A stretch of DNA of 64,000 nucleotides from Candidatus Alistipes merdigallinarum (GTDB taxonomy: Bacteria > Bacteroidota > Bacteroidia > Bacteroidales > Rikenellaceae). The stretch spans positions 87,707 to 151,706 of the forward strand of contig DWXH01000031.1 of NCBI GenBank assembly GCA_019119305.1. The letters run 5' to 3'. Every line of letters starts with the position of its first letter. Within the stretch, counting starts at the first letter, position 1. The position numbers and the translations under genes were made by a program. The notes under the pieces are model-generated. The model was not told the DNA's origin. It worked only from the letters and a program-made list of their open reading frames with translations, and did no database searches. Shown here one piece after another: positions 18,357 to 26,520 of this stretch.

Positions 18357-19697
18357 ATGTCTCGTTTGTTGATCCATAACGGGACGATCGTCAACGAAAA
18401 CGAACGTTACAAAGGGTATATTCTCATCGAAAACGAACGCATAGCGGAGATCGGTCACGGAAACTATTCTTCCGACTCGTTCAATGGCACGGTGATTGAT
18501 GCCGTCGGTCTGCTTGTGCTACCCGGCGTGATCGACGACCAAGTCCACTTCCGCGAACCGGGTCTGACCTACAAAGCCGACATAGGAAGCGAATCGGCAG
18601 CTGCCGTTGCCGGAGGGGTCACCTCGTTTATGGATATGCCGAACGTCAAACCGCCATCGGTCAGCCGCGCACTGCTGGAACAGCGTTTCGAACGGGCTGC
18701 ACAGACTTCGGCCGCAAACTACTCGTTCTATTTGGGTGCCACGAACGACAACCTCGACGAGATCCGCCGAATCGATCCGAAACGGATCTGCGGAGTCAAA
18801 CTTTTCATGGGCTCCTCCACAGGGAACATGCTGGTCGATGATGAAAAGGCACTGGCCGCGATCTTTGCCGAATCGCCCGTATTGGTTGCCACGCACTGCG
18901 AAGACGAAGCCACGATACGGAACAACATGGAACTTTTCCGTGCAAAATACGGCGATCACATCACGGCGTCAATGCATCCGTTGATCCGTTCGGCCGAAGC
19001 TTGTTACTGCTCGACCTCAAAAGCCGTGGGGCTGGCCCAACGCTACGGAACCGACCTGCATGTACTACACCTGAGTACGGCTCGGGAGCTCACGCTGTTC
19101 GAGAAGAAGCCTCTTACCGAAAAGAAGATTACGAACGAGGTATGCGTACACCACCTTTGGTTTTGTGACGCCGATTACGCGGCCAAAGGGAATTGGATCA
19201 AATGGAACCCGGCGGTAAAGAGCGCCGAAGACCGTCAAGCCCTGCGAGAGGGTATCTCCGACGGCTTGGTGGACATGATCGCAACGGATCACGCGCCCCA
19301 TCTGCGGGAGGAGAAAGAGCGGCCCTACCTGAATGCTCCCTCCGGAGGACCGCTGATCCAACACTCGCTCACGGCAATGCTCGAGTTGGCCAAACAAGGC
19401 GTTTGCACGGTGGAACAGGTTGTCGAAAAGATGTGTCATGCTCCGGCGGTACGTTTCCGCATCCACGAACGGGGATTTCTGCGTCCGGGATTTTTCGCCG
19501 ATCTCGTTCTGGTCAATCCGAATGCACCTTGGACGGTCTCGCCAGAGAATATTCTATACAAATGCGGTTGGTCACCGTTCGAGGGTACGACTTTCTCACA
19601 TCGGGTAGTGCGCACTTTAGTAAACGGGAAAATCGCATACGAAAACGGACGTGTCGACCCGACGGTACGCGGACGTGAACTGGCCTTCGACCGTTAA
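18357..19697 (+). CDS. pyrC: Dihydroorotase
   Basis: 446 residues of the amidohydrolase superfamily, class I/AllB-like dihydroorotase: GVIDDQVHFREPGLTYKAD (about 57-75), GVKLFMGSSTG with the lysine expected to be carbamylated, ATHCED, VLHLSTA and MIATDHAPH. It catalyses the third step of pyrimidine synthesis. The first metal motif reads DDQVH where most dihydroorotases have DxHVH, so one metal-ligand His is a Gln. It follows the mannosyltransferase gene with a 3-bp gap. An allantoinase or inactive paralogue is possible. Confidence 0.85.
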   Translation: MSRLLIHNGTIVNENERYKGYILIENERIAEIGHGNYSSDSFNGTVIDAVGLLVLPGVIDDQVHFREPGLTYKADIGSESAAAVAGGVTSFMDMPNVKPPSVSRALLEQRFERAAQTSAANYSFYLGATNDNLDEIRRIDPKRICGVKLFMGSSTGNMLVDDEKALAAIFAESPVLVATHCEDEATIRNNMELFRAKYGDHITASMHPLIRSAEACYCSTSKAVGLAQRYGTDLHVLHLSTARELTLFEKKPLTEKKITNEVCVHHLWFCDADYAAKGNWIKWNPAVKSAEDRQALREGISDGLVDMIATDHAPHLREEKERPYLNAPSGGPLIQHSLTAMLELAKQGVCTVEQVVEKMCHAPAVRFRIHERGFLRPGFFADLVLVNPNAPWTVSPENILYKCGWSPFEGTTFSHRVVRTLVNGKIAYENGRVDPTVRGRELAFDR

Positions 19698-19763
19698 CCC
19701 TTTACCGGTCCAAAAAAGGGGCATTCTTCCACCCAATCAGTTTCCAAGTAAATCGATTCAGAT

Positions 19764-21488
19764 ATGCAGCCCTCACTCAAAATCATCTGGCAAAAAATCC
19801 GCATCTTCATCGGGAAACTCGGGGAGACTCTGCGCCTTGCCCCGGCCGAAATTTTCACGACCGTCTATGCATTCGTCACCTTCACGTTAGCTCACGAAGA
19901 GGTGTTCCCGATCCAGGAAGAGTATATTGCTCTGGCTCCACTGATCTTCGGTCTCAGTTTTATTCTGAACCGACTCTGCCACGGGAAATGGCGCCTGATC
20001 TACTATCTGTCTCCACTCGTATACATTCTCTTCATCAAGACCGACCTCAAGGATTGGATCACCTCAACCGAGTACATCATCGCGTTGTTCATCTGCCCGT
20101 TGGCCGTCATCCTCAGCGACTGGATCAAAGAGAACAAACGCTTTACGGAACGGATCATCCGCTACCTGGTCGATTGGGTCGCAGCCGGTCTTTTATCGCT
20201 GGTCGCCTATCTGCTCGTAAACGCCATCGTCTACTCGTTCGGATATATTTTCGATCTCCACATCCCGTCCAAATTCAGTTTCTACGCATTTCTCTCTGCC
20301 TCCATCCTACTGACGCCGCTCTGCTTCCTGACCTTCAACCGACAGAGCGAGCAGATGCCGGACCGGCCGATTCCGGGCGACTCCTTCCTCAATATGCTGG
20401 CACGGTATGTACTGACTCCGGCCGTATGGATCTATACGGTCATCCTGTACCTCTATTTTATCCGCATTGCGGTCACCTGGTCGCTGCCACGCGGAGGTGT
20501 TGCCTACCTCGTATTCGGGTTCATCCTCTTCGCCACGATCATCAAAGCGCTCCAACCGCTTCTCCAGAAACAGCCGTGCAAATGGTTCTACGAACGGTTC
20601 AGTGTGATTTCGCTGCCGGCCCTGATCATGTTCTGGATCGGAGTCGGATACCGGATCAATCAGTATGGGCTGACGGAAGACCGTATATACCTGATCGTTT
20701 GCGGAGCAATCATGACCTTGACGATCGGACTCTTCTTCAGCAACAAATGGGGACGGTACCTTTATGCCACCCTGTCGGCAGTCATCCTGCTCGCCTTGTT
20801 TACCTATATTCCGGGGGTTCGTGCCGGACAGCTCGGCCTTTACTCGCAATACCGCCGGGCCGAACGGCTCATCGACCAATTGCAGCTGGCCGACGCATCG
20901 GGGAAAATCACTCCGGTCAAACGCCCCGATTCTGATTCGATCCATAAAAAGGATTACAGAGACCTTTATAATGCACTCTGCTATCTCGAAGAGCACGACA
21001 AATCGGAATCTTTGGAAGAGCGATACGGCATCGCCGGTTCCTACTCCTTCCAAACCGAGATCGTTCCCCGCACATTGGAACAATATGTCACATGGGGCGG
21101 TTTCGACACCGTCGTTGCCGAAGAGTCCTTTTATGTTTATTTAAACAACGACGAAAAACAATGCATTTCTGTGGAAGGCTACACCCGTCTCCTTTATCTA
21201 CCGGAAGTATGGGAACAAACATGTGCCAACGACACCTTAACGCTGCAACTTTTCGATGACAGCACGACGTGGCACATCGACCTGAACGAAATGCTCGACC
21301 GACAACTGGCCGGAACTCCTTATGCCCGAACGGATACGATCCCCGAACAATGGCTGGACAAAGAAGCCAGCCGTTTCCTGCAATATGATGTCGATTCGAT
21401 GCGGATAAACTTTACAGACATTACCCTGCGTCGGATTCCTCAATTAAGCATCGACAATGCACATGTCAATTTCATCCTGCTCCGATAA
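19764..21488 (+). CDS. DUF4153 polytopic membrane protein
   Basis: 574 residues. The first 350 hold about eleven hydrophobic helices starting near residue 30 and fit DUF4153 proteins of Bacteroidetes. The last 200 residues (after PGVRAGQLGLYSQYRRAERLIDQL) are soluble and rich in acidic residues and beta strands. Function of the family is not known. It follows pyrC by 66 bp and may be read from the same transcript. Confidence 0.8.
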   Translation: MQPSLKIIWQKIRIFIGKLGETLRLAPAEIFTTVYAFVTFTLAHEEVFPIQEEYIALAPLIFGLSFILNRLCHGKWRLIYYLSPLVYILFIKTDLKDWITSTEYIIALFICPLAVILSDWIKENKRFTERIIRYLVDWVAAGLLSLVAYLLVNAIVYSFGYIFDLHIPSKFSFYAFLSASILLTPLCFLTFNRQSEQMPDRPIPGDSFLNMLARYVLTPAVWIYTVILYLYFIRIAVTWSLPRGGVAYLVFGFILFATIIKALQPLLQKQPCKWFYERFSVISLPALIMFWIGVGYRINQYGLTEDRIYLIVCGAIMTLTIGLFFSNKWGRYLYATLSAVILLALFTYIPGVRAGQLGLYSQYRRAERLIDQLQLADASGKITPVKRPDSDSIHKKDYRDLYNALCYLEEHDKSESLEERYGIAGSYSFQTEIVPRTLEQYVTWGGFDTVVAEESFYVYLNNDEKQCISVEGYTRLLYLPEVWEQTCANDTLTLQLFDDSTTWHIDLNEMLDRQLAGTPYARTDTIPEQWLDKEASRFLQYDVDSMRINFTDITLRRIPQLSIDNAHVNFILLR

Positions 21489-21563
21489 CTCCACCAACAT
21501 CACAAAAGTTCTATCGTACTGAGAGAAACGGATCGTCGAAACGAGTCGAAATCTTTGTGTAAA

Positions 21564-21595
21564 TTTGCAGTCGGCCGAAAAAAATATTATCTTTG
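21564..21595 (+). promoter_or_regulatory. Promoter of tRNA-Leu(TAG)
   Basis: TTTG (21564-21567), 20 bp, TATCTTTG (21588-21595): full Bacteroidetes consensus, ending 10 bp before the tRNA. Confidence 0.75.
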
Positions 21596-21605
21596 CACCC
21601 ACCTT

Positions 21606-21687
21606 GCGGATATGGCGTAATTGGTAGCCGCGTCAGACTTAGGATCTGATGCCTTCGGGCGTGGGGGTTCGAGTCCCTTTATCCGCA
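21606..21687 (+). tRNA. tRNA-Leu(TAG)
   Basis: 82 nt. Acceptor GCGGATA pairs with TATCCGC; anticodon stem TCAGA/TCTGA around CTTAGGA (anticodon TAG); the long variable arm TGCCTTCGGGCG marks a class II tRNA; T loop TTCGAGT; discriminator A, no encoded CCA. Confidence 0.95.
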
Positions 21688-21698
21688 CAAACGACAAA

Positions 21699-21735
21699 GA
21701 CCGCCAAAACGTTTTCAAAAGGCGGTCCTCTTTTT
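21699..21735 (+). terminator. Rho-independent terminator of tRNA-Leu
   Basis: GACCGCC (21699-21705) pairs with GGCGGTC (21721-21727), with extra AAAA/TTTT pairing inside, followed by a T run. Confidence 0.8.
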
Positions 21736-21766
21736 GTGACTAAGAGAACTACAAAATATTGAAACG

Positions 21767-23098
21767 ATGAATATTGTACGAGAAAATCTTGAGGACCTCA
21801 CTACTCTGCTCAAGGTAACCGTCGGAGAGGCCGACTACAACGAAGCGGTAGACAAAGCGCTGCGCACCTACAAACGCAAAGCCAACATTCCGGGCTTCCG
21901 TCCGGGTATGGTTCCGATGGGAATCATCAACAAGATGTACCGCAAAGGGGTAGTTGCCGAGGAGTCCTACCGCGCTGCATCGAAAGCCTGTGTAGACTAC
22001 ATCGAGAAAGAGAAACTCACCCTTGTGGGCGACATGATCCCAAGCGAAAAACAACAGCCGCTCGACTTCGACAACAACACCGAATACGAATTCGTTTTCG
22101 AAGTGGGAATCGCTCCGGAAATCACCATCAAACTCAGCAAGAAAGATAAGATTACCAAATACAACATCCAGGTCGAGGATAAAATGCGGGATGGTTACCG
22201 CTCTAACCTCATGAACCGTTATGGGAAGCTGGTCGATGTTGACAGCATCGAAAAAGAGGATGCACTCGAGGTTACCCTCGAACAGGGCGATCATAAGGTA
22301 GAAGAGGCTTATGTCGGTTTGGTCGGCATGAACGACGAGGAACGTGCACCGTTCTTGGGCAAGAAAGTCGGCGACTCGATGGATGTCGACGTGACCAAAC
22401 TCTACAAAACGCCTGCACAACGTGCTGCTGCACTCGGTGTAAAAGAGAACGAACTGGAAGGCATGGATCCGAACTACAAACTTACTGTAACGAGAATCCG
22501 CCGGTTCGAGGCTCCCGAAATGAACGAAGAGTTTTTTAAAACGGCCTTCCCCGATGGTGACATCACGACCCCGGAGGCTTTCGAAGCTTATATCAACGAG
22601 CAAATTTCCCGTGACCTATCACGTGAAACCGAATTCCTGTTGCATATCGATGTCCGTAAATTCCTGTTAAAGAAAGCCAATCTCGTTATGCCCGAAGCCT
22701 TCCTGAAAAACTGGCTCTACACCATCAACGAAGGTAAATTCTCGATGGAAGAGATCGAAAAAGATTTCGCACAGTTCGTCGATATGATGCGCTGGAACCT
22801 TATTCAAAAACACTACATCGGCGAGTTGAAACTCGAGGTAACCCCTGAAGAGGCTACTGAAGAGGCAAAGAAGAGTGCAGCCGCACAATTTGCATATTAT
22901 GGTATTCCGAAGGTCGACGAAGAGACGTTGAGCAATTACGCCAAAAACATCTTGGCAAACAAAGAGGAAAACCGCAAGATCTACGAAAAACTTTTCGAGA
23001 ACAAGGTTGTTGATGCAGTTCTTGAACAAGTTACAGTAAACGAGCAATCTGTATCTGCAGAAGATTTCGGGAAACTGGCACAGGAGGCACAGAAATAA
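21767..23098 (+). CDS. tig: Trigger factor, ribosome-associated chaperone
   Basis: 443 residues, the usual length in Bacteroidetes. The ribosome-binding N domain shows the region KRKANIPGFRPGMVPMGIINKMYRK, the trigger-factor signature loop (GFRxGxxP). The middle domain is a divergent FKBP-like part (EKEDALEVTLEQG) and the C domain is long and helical. It binds nascent chains at the ribosome exit. It stands alone between two terminators and is not beside clpP. Confidence 0.95.
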   Translation: MNIVRENLEDLTTLLKVTVGEADYNEAVDKALRTYKRKANIPGFRPGMVPMGIINKMYRKGVVAEESYRAASKACVDYIEKEKLTLVGDMIPSEKQQPLDFDNNTEYEFVFEVGIAPEITIKLSKKDKITKYNIQVEDKMRDGYRSNLMNRYGKLVDVDSIEKEDALEVTLEQGDHKVEEAYVGLVGMNDEERAPFLGKKVGDSMDVDVTKLYKTPAQRAAALGVKENELEGMDPNYKLTVTRIRRFEAPEMNEEFFKTAFPDGDITTPEAFEAYINEQISRDLSRETEFLLHIDVRKFLLKKANLVMPEAFLKNWLYTINEGKFSMEEIEKDFAQFVDMMRWNLIQKHYIGELKLEVTPEEATEEAKKSAAAQFAYYGIPKVDEETLSNYAKNILANKEENRKIYEKLFENKVVDAVLEQVTVNEQSVSAEDFGKLAQEAQK

Positions 23099-23117
23099 CC
23101 GTTTTTTCTAAACCGAT

Positions 23118-23157
23118 AAAAATGCGACGGAGCGATACTTACTCCGTCGCATTTTTT
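23118..23157 (+). terminator. Terminator after trigger factor
   Basis: AAAATGCGACGGAG pairs with CTCCGTCGCATTTT around a 9-nt loop, followed by T residues. Strong, 20 bp after the stop codon. Confidence 0.88.
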
Positions 23158-23330
23158 ATTTAACCTGATCCTTCTATATCTGGTCCCCAACCTATCGCTG
23201 TTAAAAACGGTTCTGCTAAAAACACTCCCAGCCCTCTTTTGTCGGACCTGTATGGACAGAATCATCACAGGCATTCCGTACTGTTTTCTCCTGAACACTT
23301 TTTTCCCTTTTCTCTTCAGATTACATTAGC

Positions 23331-23369
23331 TCAAAAACACAAGAGGGCAGACACATGTCCGCCCTCTTG
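23331..23369 (-). terminator. Terminator of the OmpA-type gene
   Basis: On the minus strand CAAGAGGGC pairs with GCCCTCTTG, the inner GACA/TGTC also pairs, and TTTTTG follows. It lies 37 bp past the stop codon of the gene at 23406-24581. Confidence 0.75.
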
Positions 23370-23405
23370 ATTAAATTAAATAGTATAAACTTTTCCCGTC
23401 TCCGA

Positions 23406-24581
23406 TTATTTGTTGCTTTCTACGATAGCCACACGATTCAACGGAATTTCGGGGAATTTATCGGTACCACCCTTAGCTACGACTTCCAGTTGAGAAGCAT
23501 CTACACCGAAACGATCAACCAACACTTTGCGAACTGCGTCAGCACGTTGTTGGCTCAAATACTGATTCCGTTTAGCAGAACCGGTAGCGCTGTCTGCATA
23601 ACCTACAATCGTGAATTTCTTGTTCGGATAAGCTTTGATGTAGTTAGCTACATAACCCAGATTCATGATCTCTTGAGGAGTAATGGTGTAGCTTCCGATA
23701 TTGAAGAACGTACCCATAATCGGACCTTCGATAGCCGGAGCAGCAGGAGCTTCTTTTACCTTATTCTTCTCAGCAGCCAGTTCGTCAGCCAAACGTTTTG
23801 CTTCAGCTTTCGATTTAGCCAATTCGTCTTCCAAAGAGGCAATCTTGTTGTTGTACGGAGTGTAGTCTGCAGGAACAGCAACGGTAGGACGGTTAAATCC
23901 ACGACGGTTCAATTTGAATGTCAAACCGGCAGTAACGGTGAACATACCTTCGCTTTTCGCTGCACGAGCAACATGCTCGAAACGTTGGTTAACCACCATT
24001 TGTTTTACTTCAAGGTTCAAATCCACCAAATTACCCAAACGGATGTTGTTCAACAAACCGTAAGTAAAAGCGAATTCATTTTTAAACAAGTTGTTTGCAG
24101 CAGAACGGGCCCAACCGAAACCTACATAAGGTACGAAATTCCATGTACGAGTCTCCTTATACCCACCGATAGCGTTTGAGATATTCCACATCACATCGCC
24201 GTGCAGATTCATCACATTGAACTTCTCCTGATACATACCTTTCGAATCGGGACCTTTAGAAGATACTGCATAGGGGCTACGGAAGCCTTCCCAACCGTTG
24301 GCTTTAAGACCCGAGTATTGCACACGCAAACCCACGCACGGAGTAATCCATTTACCCACAGAAACATCCAGCGCCGGAGCGACGTGATTTCCATAGCTAT
24401 CACTTTCTCCTTGATAGACGTTGATACCTCCGGCAACTCCGATAAAGATATTATCGAACAAGCGATTGGTCAAATAAGGACCTCTCTTGGTTTGTGCCTC
24501 CATCAGTCCGTCATCTTGGGCAAGAGCCGGAGCTGCAGAAACAACCAACATTACCATAGTTGCGATCAGATACTTTTTCAT
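23406..24581 (-). CDS. OmpA-family outer membrane protein
   Basis: 391 residues: signal peptide (1-21), an eight-strand-like beta barrel to about residue 235, a short coiled coil (ASLEDELAKSKAEAKRLADE, about 250-275), and a C-terminal OmpA peptidoglycan-binding domain with VGYADSATGSAKRNQYLSQQ followed by RADAVRKVL. It tethers the outer membrane to peptidoglycan and is normally very abundant. It has its own terminator and a candidate promoter about 220 bp upstream, giving a long leader. Confidence 0.93.
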   Translation of the reverse strand: MKKYLIATMVMLVVSAAPALAQDDGLMEAQTKRGPYLTNRLFDNIFIGVAGGINVYQGESDSYGNHVAPALDVSVGKWITPCVGLRVQYSGLKANGWEGFRSPYAVSSKGPDSKGMYQEKFNVMNLHGDVMWNISNAIGGYKETRTWNFVPYVGFGWARSAANNLFKNEFAFTYGLLNNIRLGNLVDLNLEVKQMVVNQRFEHVARAAKSEGMFTVTAGLTFKLNRRGFNRPTVAVPADYTPYNNKIASLEDELAKSKAEAKRLADELAAEKNKVKEAPAAPAIEGPIMGTFFNIGSYTITPQEIMNLGYVANYIKAYPNKKFTIVGYADSATGSAKRNQYLSQQRADAVRKVLVDRFGVDASQLEVVAKGGTDKFPEIPLNRVAIVESNK

Positions 24582-24799
24582 AATACAACTGTTTTAGATT
24601 TAAAAATACTGTTAATACATTTCACAACACTTTCAAGGCTTCATAAAAATATCCGGTAACCGCATTCATGACATTCAAACCGTATCCTCATGAAAAACCA
24701 TTGACGTACTCAACTCTCTATTTCAAATAAACTGCCAAACGCTAAAAAATCAGCATGAATCTTCATCTTTACAAAAAAGACAAACTCCACTTGCTAATA

Positions 24800-24807
24800 C
24801 AAATATA
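24800..24807 (-). promoter_or_regulatory. Candidate -7 element of the OmpA-type gene with a long leader
   Basis: Minus strand TATATTTG lies 219 bp before the ATG at 24581; the -33 region has only ATTGGG. If used, the mRNA leader is about 210 nt. Between it and the start codon no gene is seen, only AT-rich sequence. Confidence 0.45.
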
Positions 24808-24885
24808 TACTATTATTCAATATTTTCCCAATTTTCTCCAAAAAAAGAGCAATTTATTTTCACTCGGAATAAATTGTTTCTTTTT

Positions 24886-24916
24886 TTTGACGATGAACAA
24901 ATAATTACTATATTTG
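24886..24916 (+). promoter_or_regulatory. Promoter of tRNA-Pro(CGG)
   Basis: TTTG (24886-24889), 19 bp, TATATTTG (24909-24916); full consensus, ending 13 bp before the tRNA. Confidence 0.75.
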
Positions 24917-24929
24917 CGGTCGATTTGTA

Positions 24930-25004
24930 CGGGGTGTAGCGCAGTCCGGTTAGCGCGCCAGCTTCGGGAGTTGGAGGTCCCGGGTTCGAATCCCGGTACC
25001 CCGA
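24930..25004 (+). tRNA. tRNA-Pro(CGG)
   Basis: 75 nt. Acceptor CGGGGTG/TACCCCG, anticodon stem CCAGC/GTTGG around TTCGGGA (anticodon CGG), T loop TTCGAAT, discriminator A, no encoded CCA. Partner of the TGG isoacceptor at 13215-13289. Confidence 0.95.
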
Positions 25005-25006
25005 CA

Positions 25007-25047
25007 AACAAGAAAGAGAACATTCGATGAATGTTCTCTTTCTTGTT
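25007..25047 (+). terminator. Perfect 19-bp hairpin after tRNA-Pro(CGG)
   Basis: AACAAGAAAGAGAACATTC (25007-25025) and its exact reverse complement (25029-25047) around a 3-nt loop. It starts 3 bp past the tRNA. The right arm is T-rich (TTTCTTGTT) but there is no separate T run; most likely a terminator. Confidence 0.65.
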
Positions 25048-25112
25048 ATCTTCCCCCAACGGGAATCATTTTCCTTTTTACATTTAATAAAGATCAAGGC
25101 TTAAAGATATAT

Positions 25113-25706
25113 TTACAAAGGACGGCGATTGTGTAAGGCATGGGCAATGGTCAGCTCATCGGCATAATCGAGTTCGTCACCGAAACCGATACCCCGAGCT
25201 ATCGAAGTCAATTTGACATCTCCATACTCCTGAATCCTTCGGGCGATATAAAATGAGGTCGTCTCGCCTTCAACCGTTGTACTCAATGCAAGAATTACCT
25301 CCTGAACCTCCCCTCGGGCAATCCGATCAAGCAAAAGATCGACTTTCAGATCAGACGGACCGACACCCTGCATCGGCGATATTACACCTCCAAGCACATG
25401 ATAGACGCCGTTATACTGCCTCGTTTGCTCGATCGACAAAACGTCTTTGACCTGCTCGACCACACACACAAGCGTATGATCTCGGGTCGGATCGGAACAT
25501 ATTTCGCACTTTTCTCCGTCTGACAGATTATTACAACAGGAACAATAGCGAATTCCGCTACGGAACCGGACAAGCGAACGACTCATCAGCTCCACATCGT
25601 GTTCTTCCATACGCAACAGATGCATCGCCAACCGGAGTGCTGTCCGACGTCCTATACCGGGCAGTCTCGAAAATTCACCCACGACTTCATCGAGCAACTT
25701 TGCCAT
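25113..25706 (-). CDS. recR: RecR recombination mediator protein
   Basis: 197 residues. HhH segment FSRLPGIGRRTALRLAMHLL, four-cysteine zinc finger (YCSCCNNLSDGEKCEICSD), and a Toprim domain with VVEQVKDVLSIEQT and the downstream EVILALSTTVEGETT strand. RecR with RecO loads RecA on gapped DNA. It is the last gene of a run batD-batE-recR, 24 bp after batE. Confidence 0.96.
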   Translation of the reverse strand: MAKLLDEVVGEFSRLPGIGRRTALRLAMHLLRMEEHDVELMSRSLVRFRSGIRYCSCCNNLSDGEKCEICSDPTRDHTLVCVVEQVKDVLSIEQTRQYNGVYHVLGGVISPMQGVGPSDLKVDLLLDRIARGEVQEVILALSTTVEGETTSFYIARRIQEYGDVKLTSIARGIGFGDELDYADELTIAHALHNRRPL

Positions 25707-25730
25707 ATATCCCCCGTTCCGTTTGCTCCG

Positions 25731-26501
25731 TTAATCGATCATTTCGATGGATGCCGTTTCAACCCATCCCTTGTTTCCATCGGCGATACGGATTTCCCGC
25801 CAGTCGCCAAGTTTCCCCTCCACGTGCACTTTCGTGCCCTCATGCAGGACGAAAATATCCTTGCTCCCTTCGTCAGGCGAACTTTTCACGGGTGCAGCCG
25901 TAGCCATAACTATCGCCTCTTGGGGATTCAACTGCGCGCTACGTTCCACAGAGGCGTAAAAAACCGATGCGACAAAAAGCAAAACGGACACCACGGCCCC
26001 GTAAAATCCGATTTTCTGCCACATCATTCGGCGCAGCAACAGATAGGCTCCTACACCGACCAGCATCAATGCAAAAAAGACCAAGCTCAGAACCGCCCAG
26101 GCATTACCGCTCAGGCTCCTTCCCAAATTGATCAGCCATCGTTTGACAAAAAACACGGGGACCTCCTCGATCTTATCCTGCACATAGGTATTCGCGATGG
26201 AAAGGTTGTATCGGATATCATCGTTCCCAGGTGCAAGTTTCAAAGCCTTATTATAATTCAAAATTGCACGGCCGTTCATGCCCTTCTTGAAATAGGCATT
26301 TCCCAGATTCAAATAGAGTTTTGCACTTTCATAACCCGAATCGAGCAACTGTTCGTACTTTTTGATAGCTGTTTCATAATCCGCCCCGATATAGGCAGTA
26401 TTGGCACTGTCCCATGCCGCAACCGCCACATCATTTTTTGCACAAACAGATGTACTGCAAAGTGCAACGAAAGACACTATGACTACGATTATTCTTTTCA
26501 T
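25731..26501 (-). CDS. batE: BatE-type TPR and SH3 protein
   Basis: 256 residues from the ATG at 26501 (another ATG at 26510 adds three residues). Signal peptide, then two to three TPR repeats (about 28-115: AYIGADYETAIKKYEQLL, LNLGNAYFKKGMNGRAILNY), two membrane helices (about 140-200) and a C-terminal bacterial SH3 domain (VHEGTKVHVEGKLGDW). This is the BatE layout of the Bacteroides aerotolerance operon. It follows batD by 19 bp. Confidence 0.88.
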   Translation of the reverse strand: MKRIIVVIVSFVALCSTSVCAKNDVAVAAWDSANTAYIGADYETAIKKYEQLLDSGYESAKLYLNLGNAYFKKGMNGRAILNYNKALKLAPGNDDIRYNLSIANTYVQDKIEEVPVFFVKRWLINLGRSLSGNAWAVLSLVFFALMLVGVGAYLLLRRMMWQKIGFYGAVVSVLLFVASVFYASVERSAQLNPQEAIVMATAAPVKSSPDEGSKDIFVLHEGTKVHVEGKLGDWREIRIADGNKGWVETASIEMID

Positions 26502-26520
26502 ACCATTCATCTCCCTGCTT

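Noticed and set aside
25007..25047. Insertion-sequence terminal repeat
   Set aside because: The two arms are 3 nt apart with no transposase between or beside them; a hairpin is simpler.
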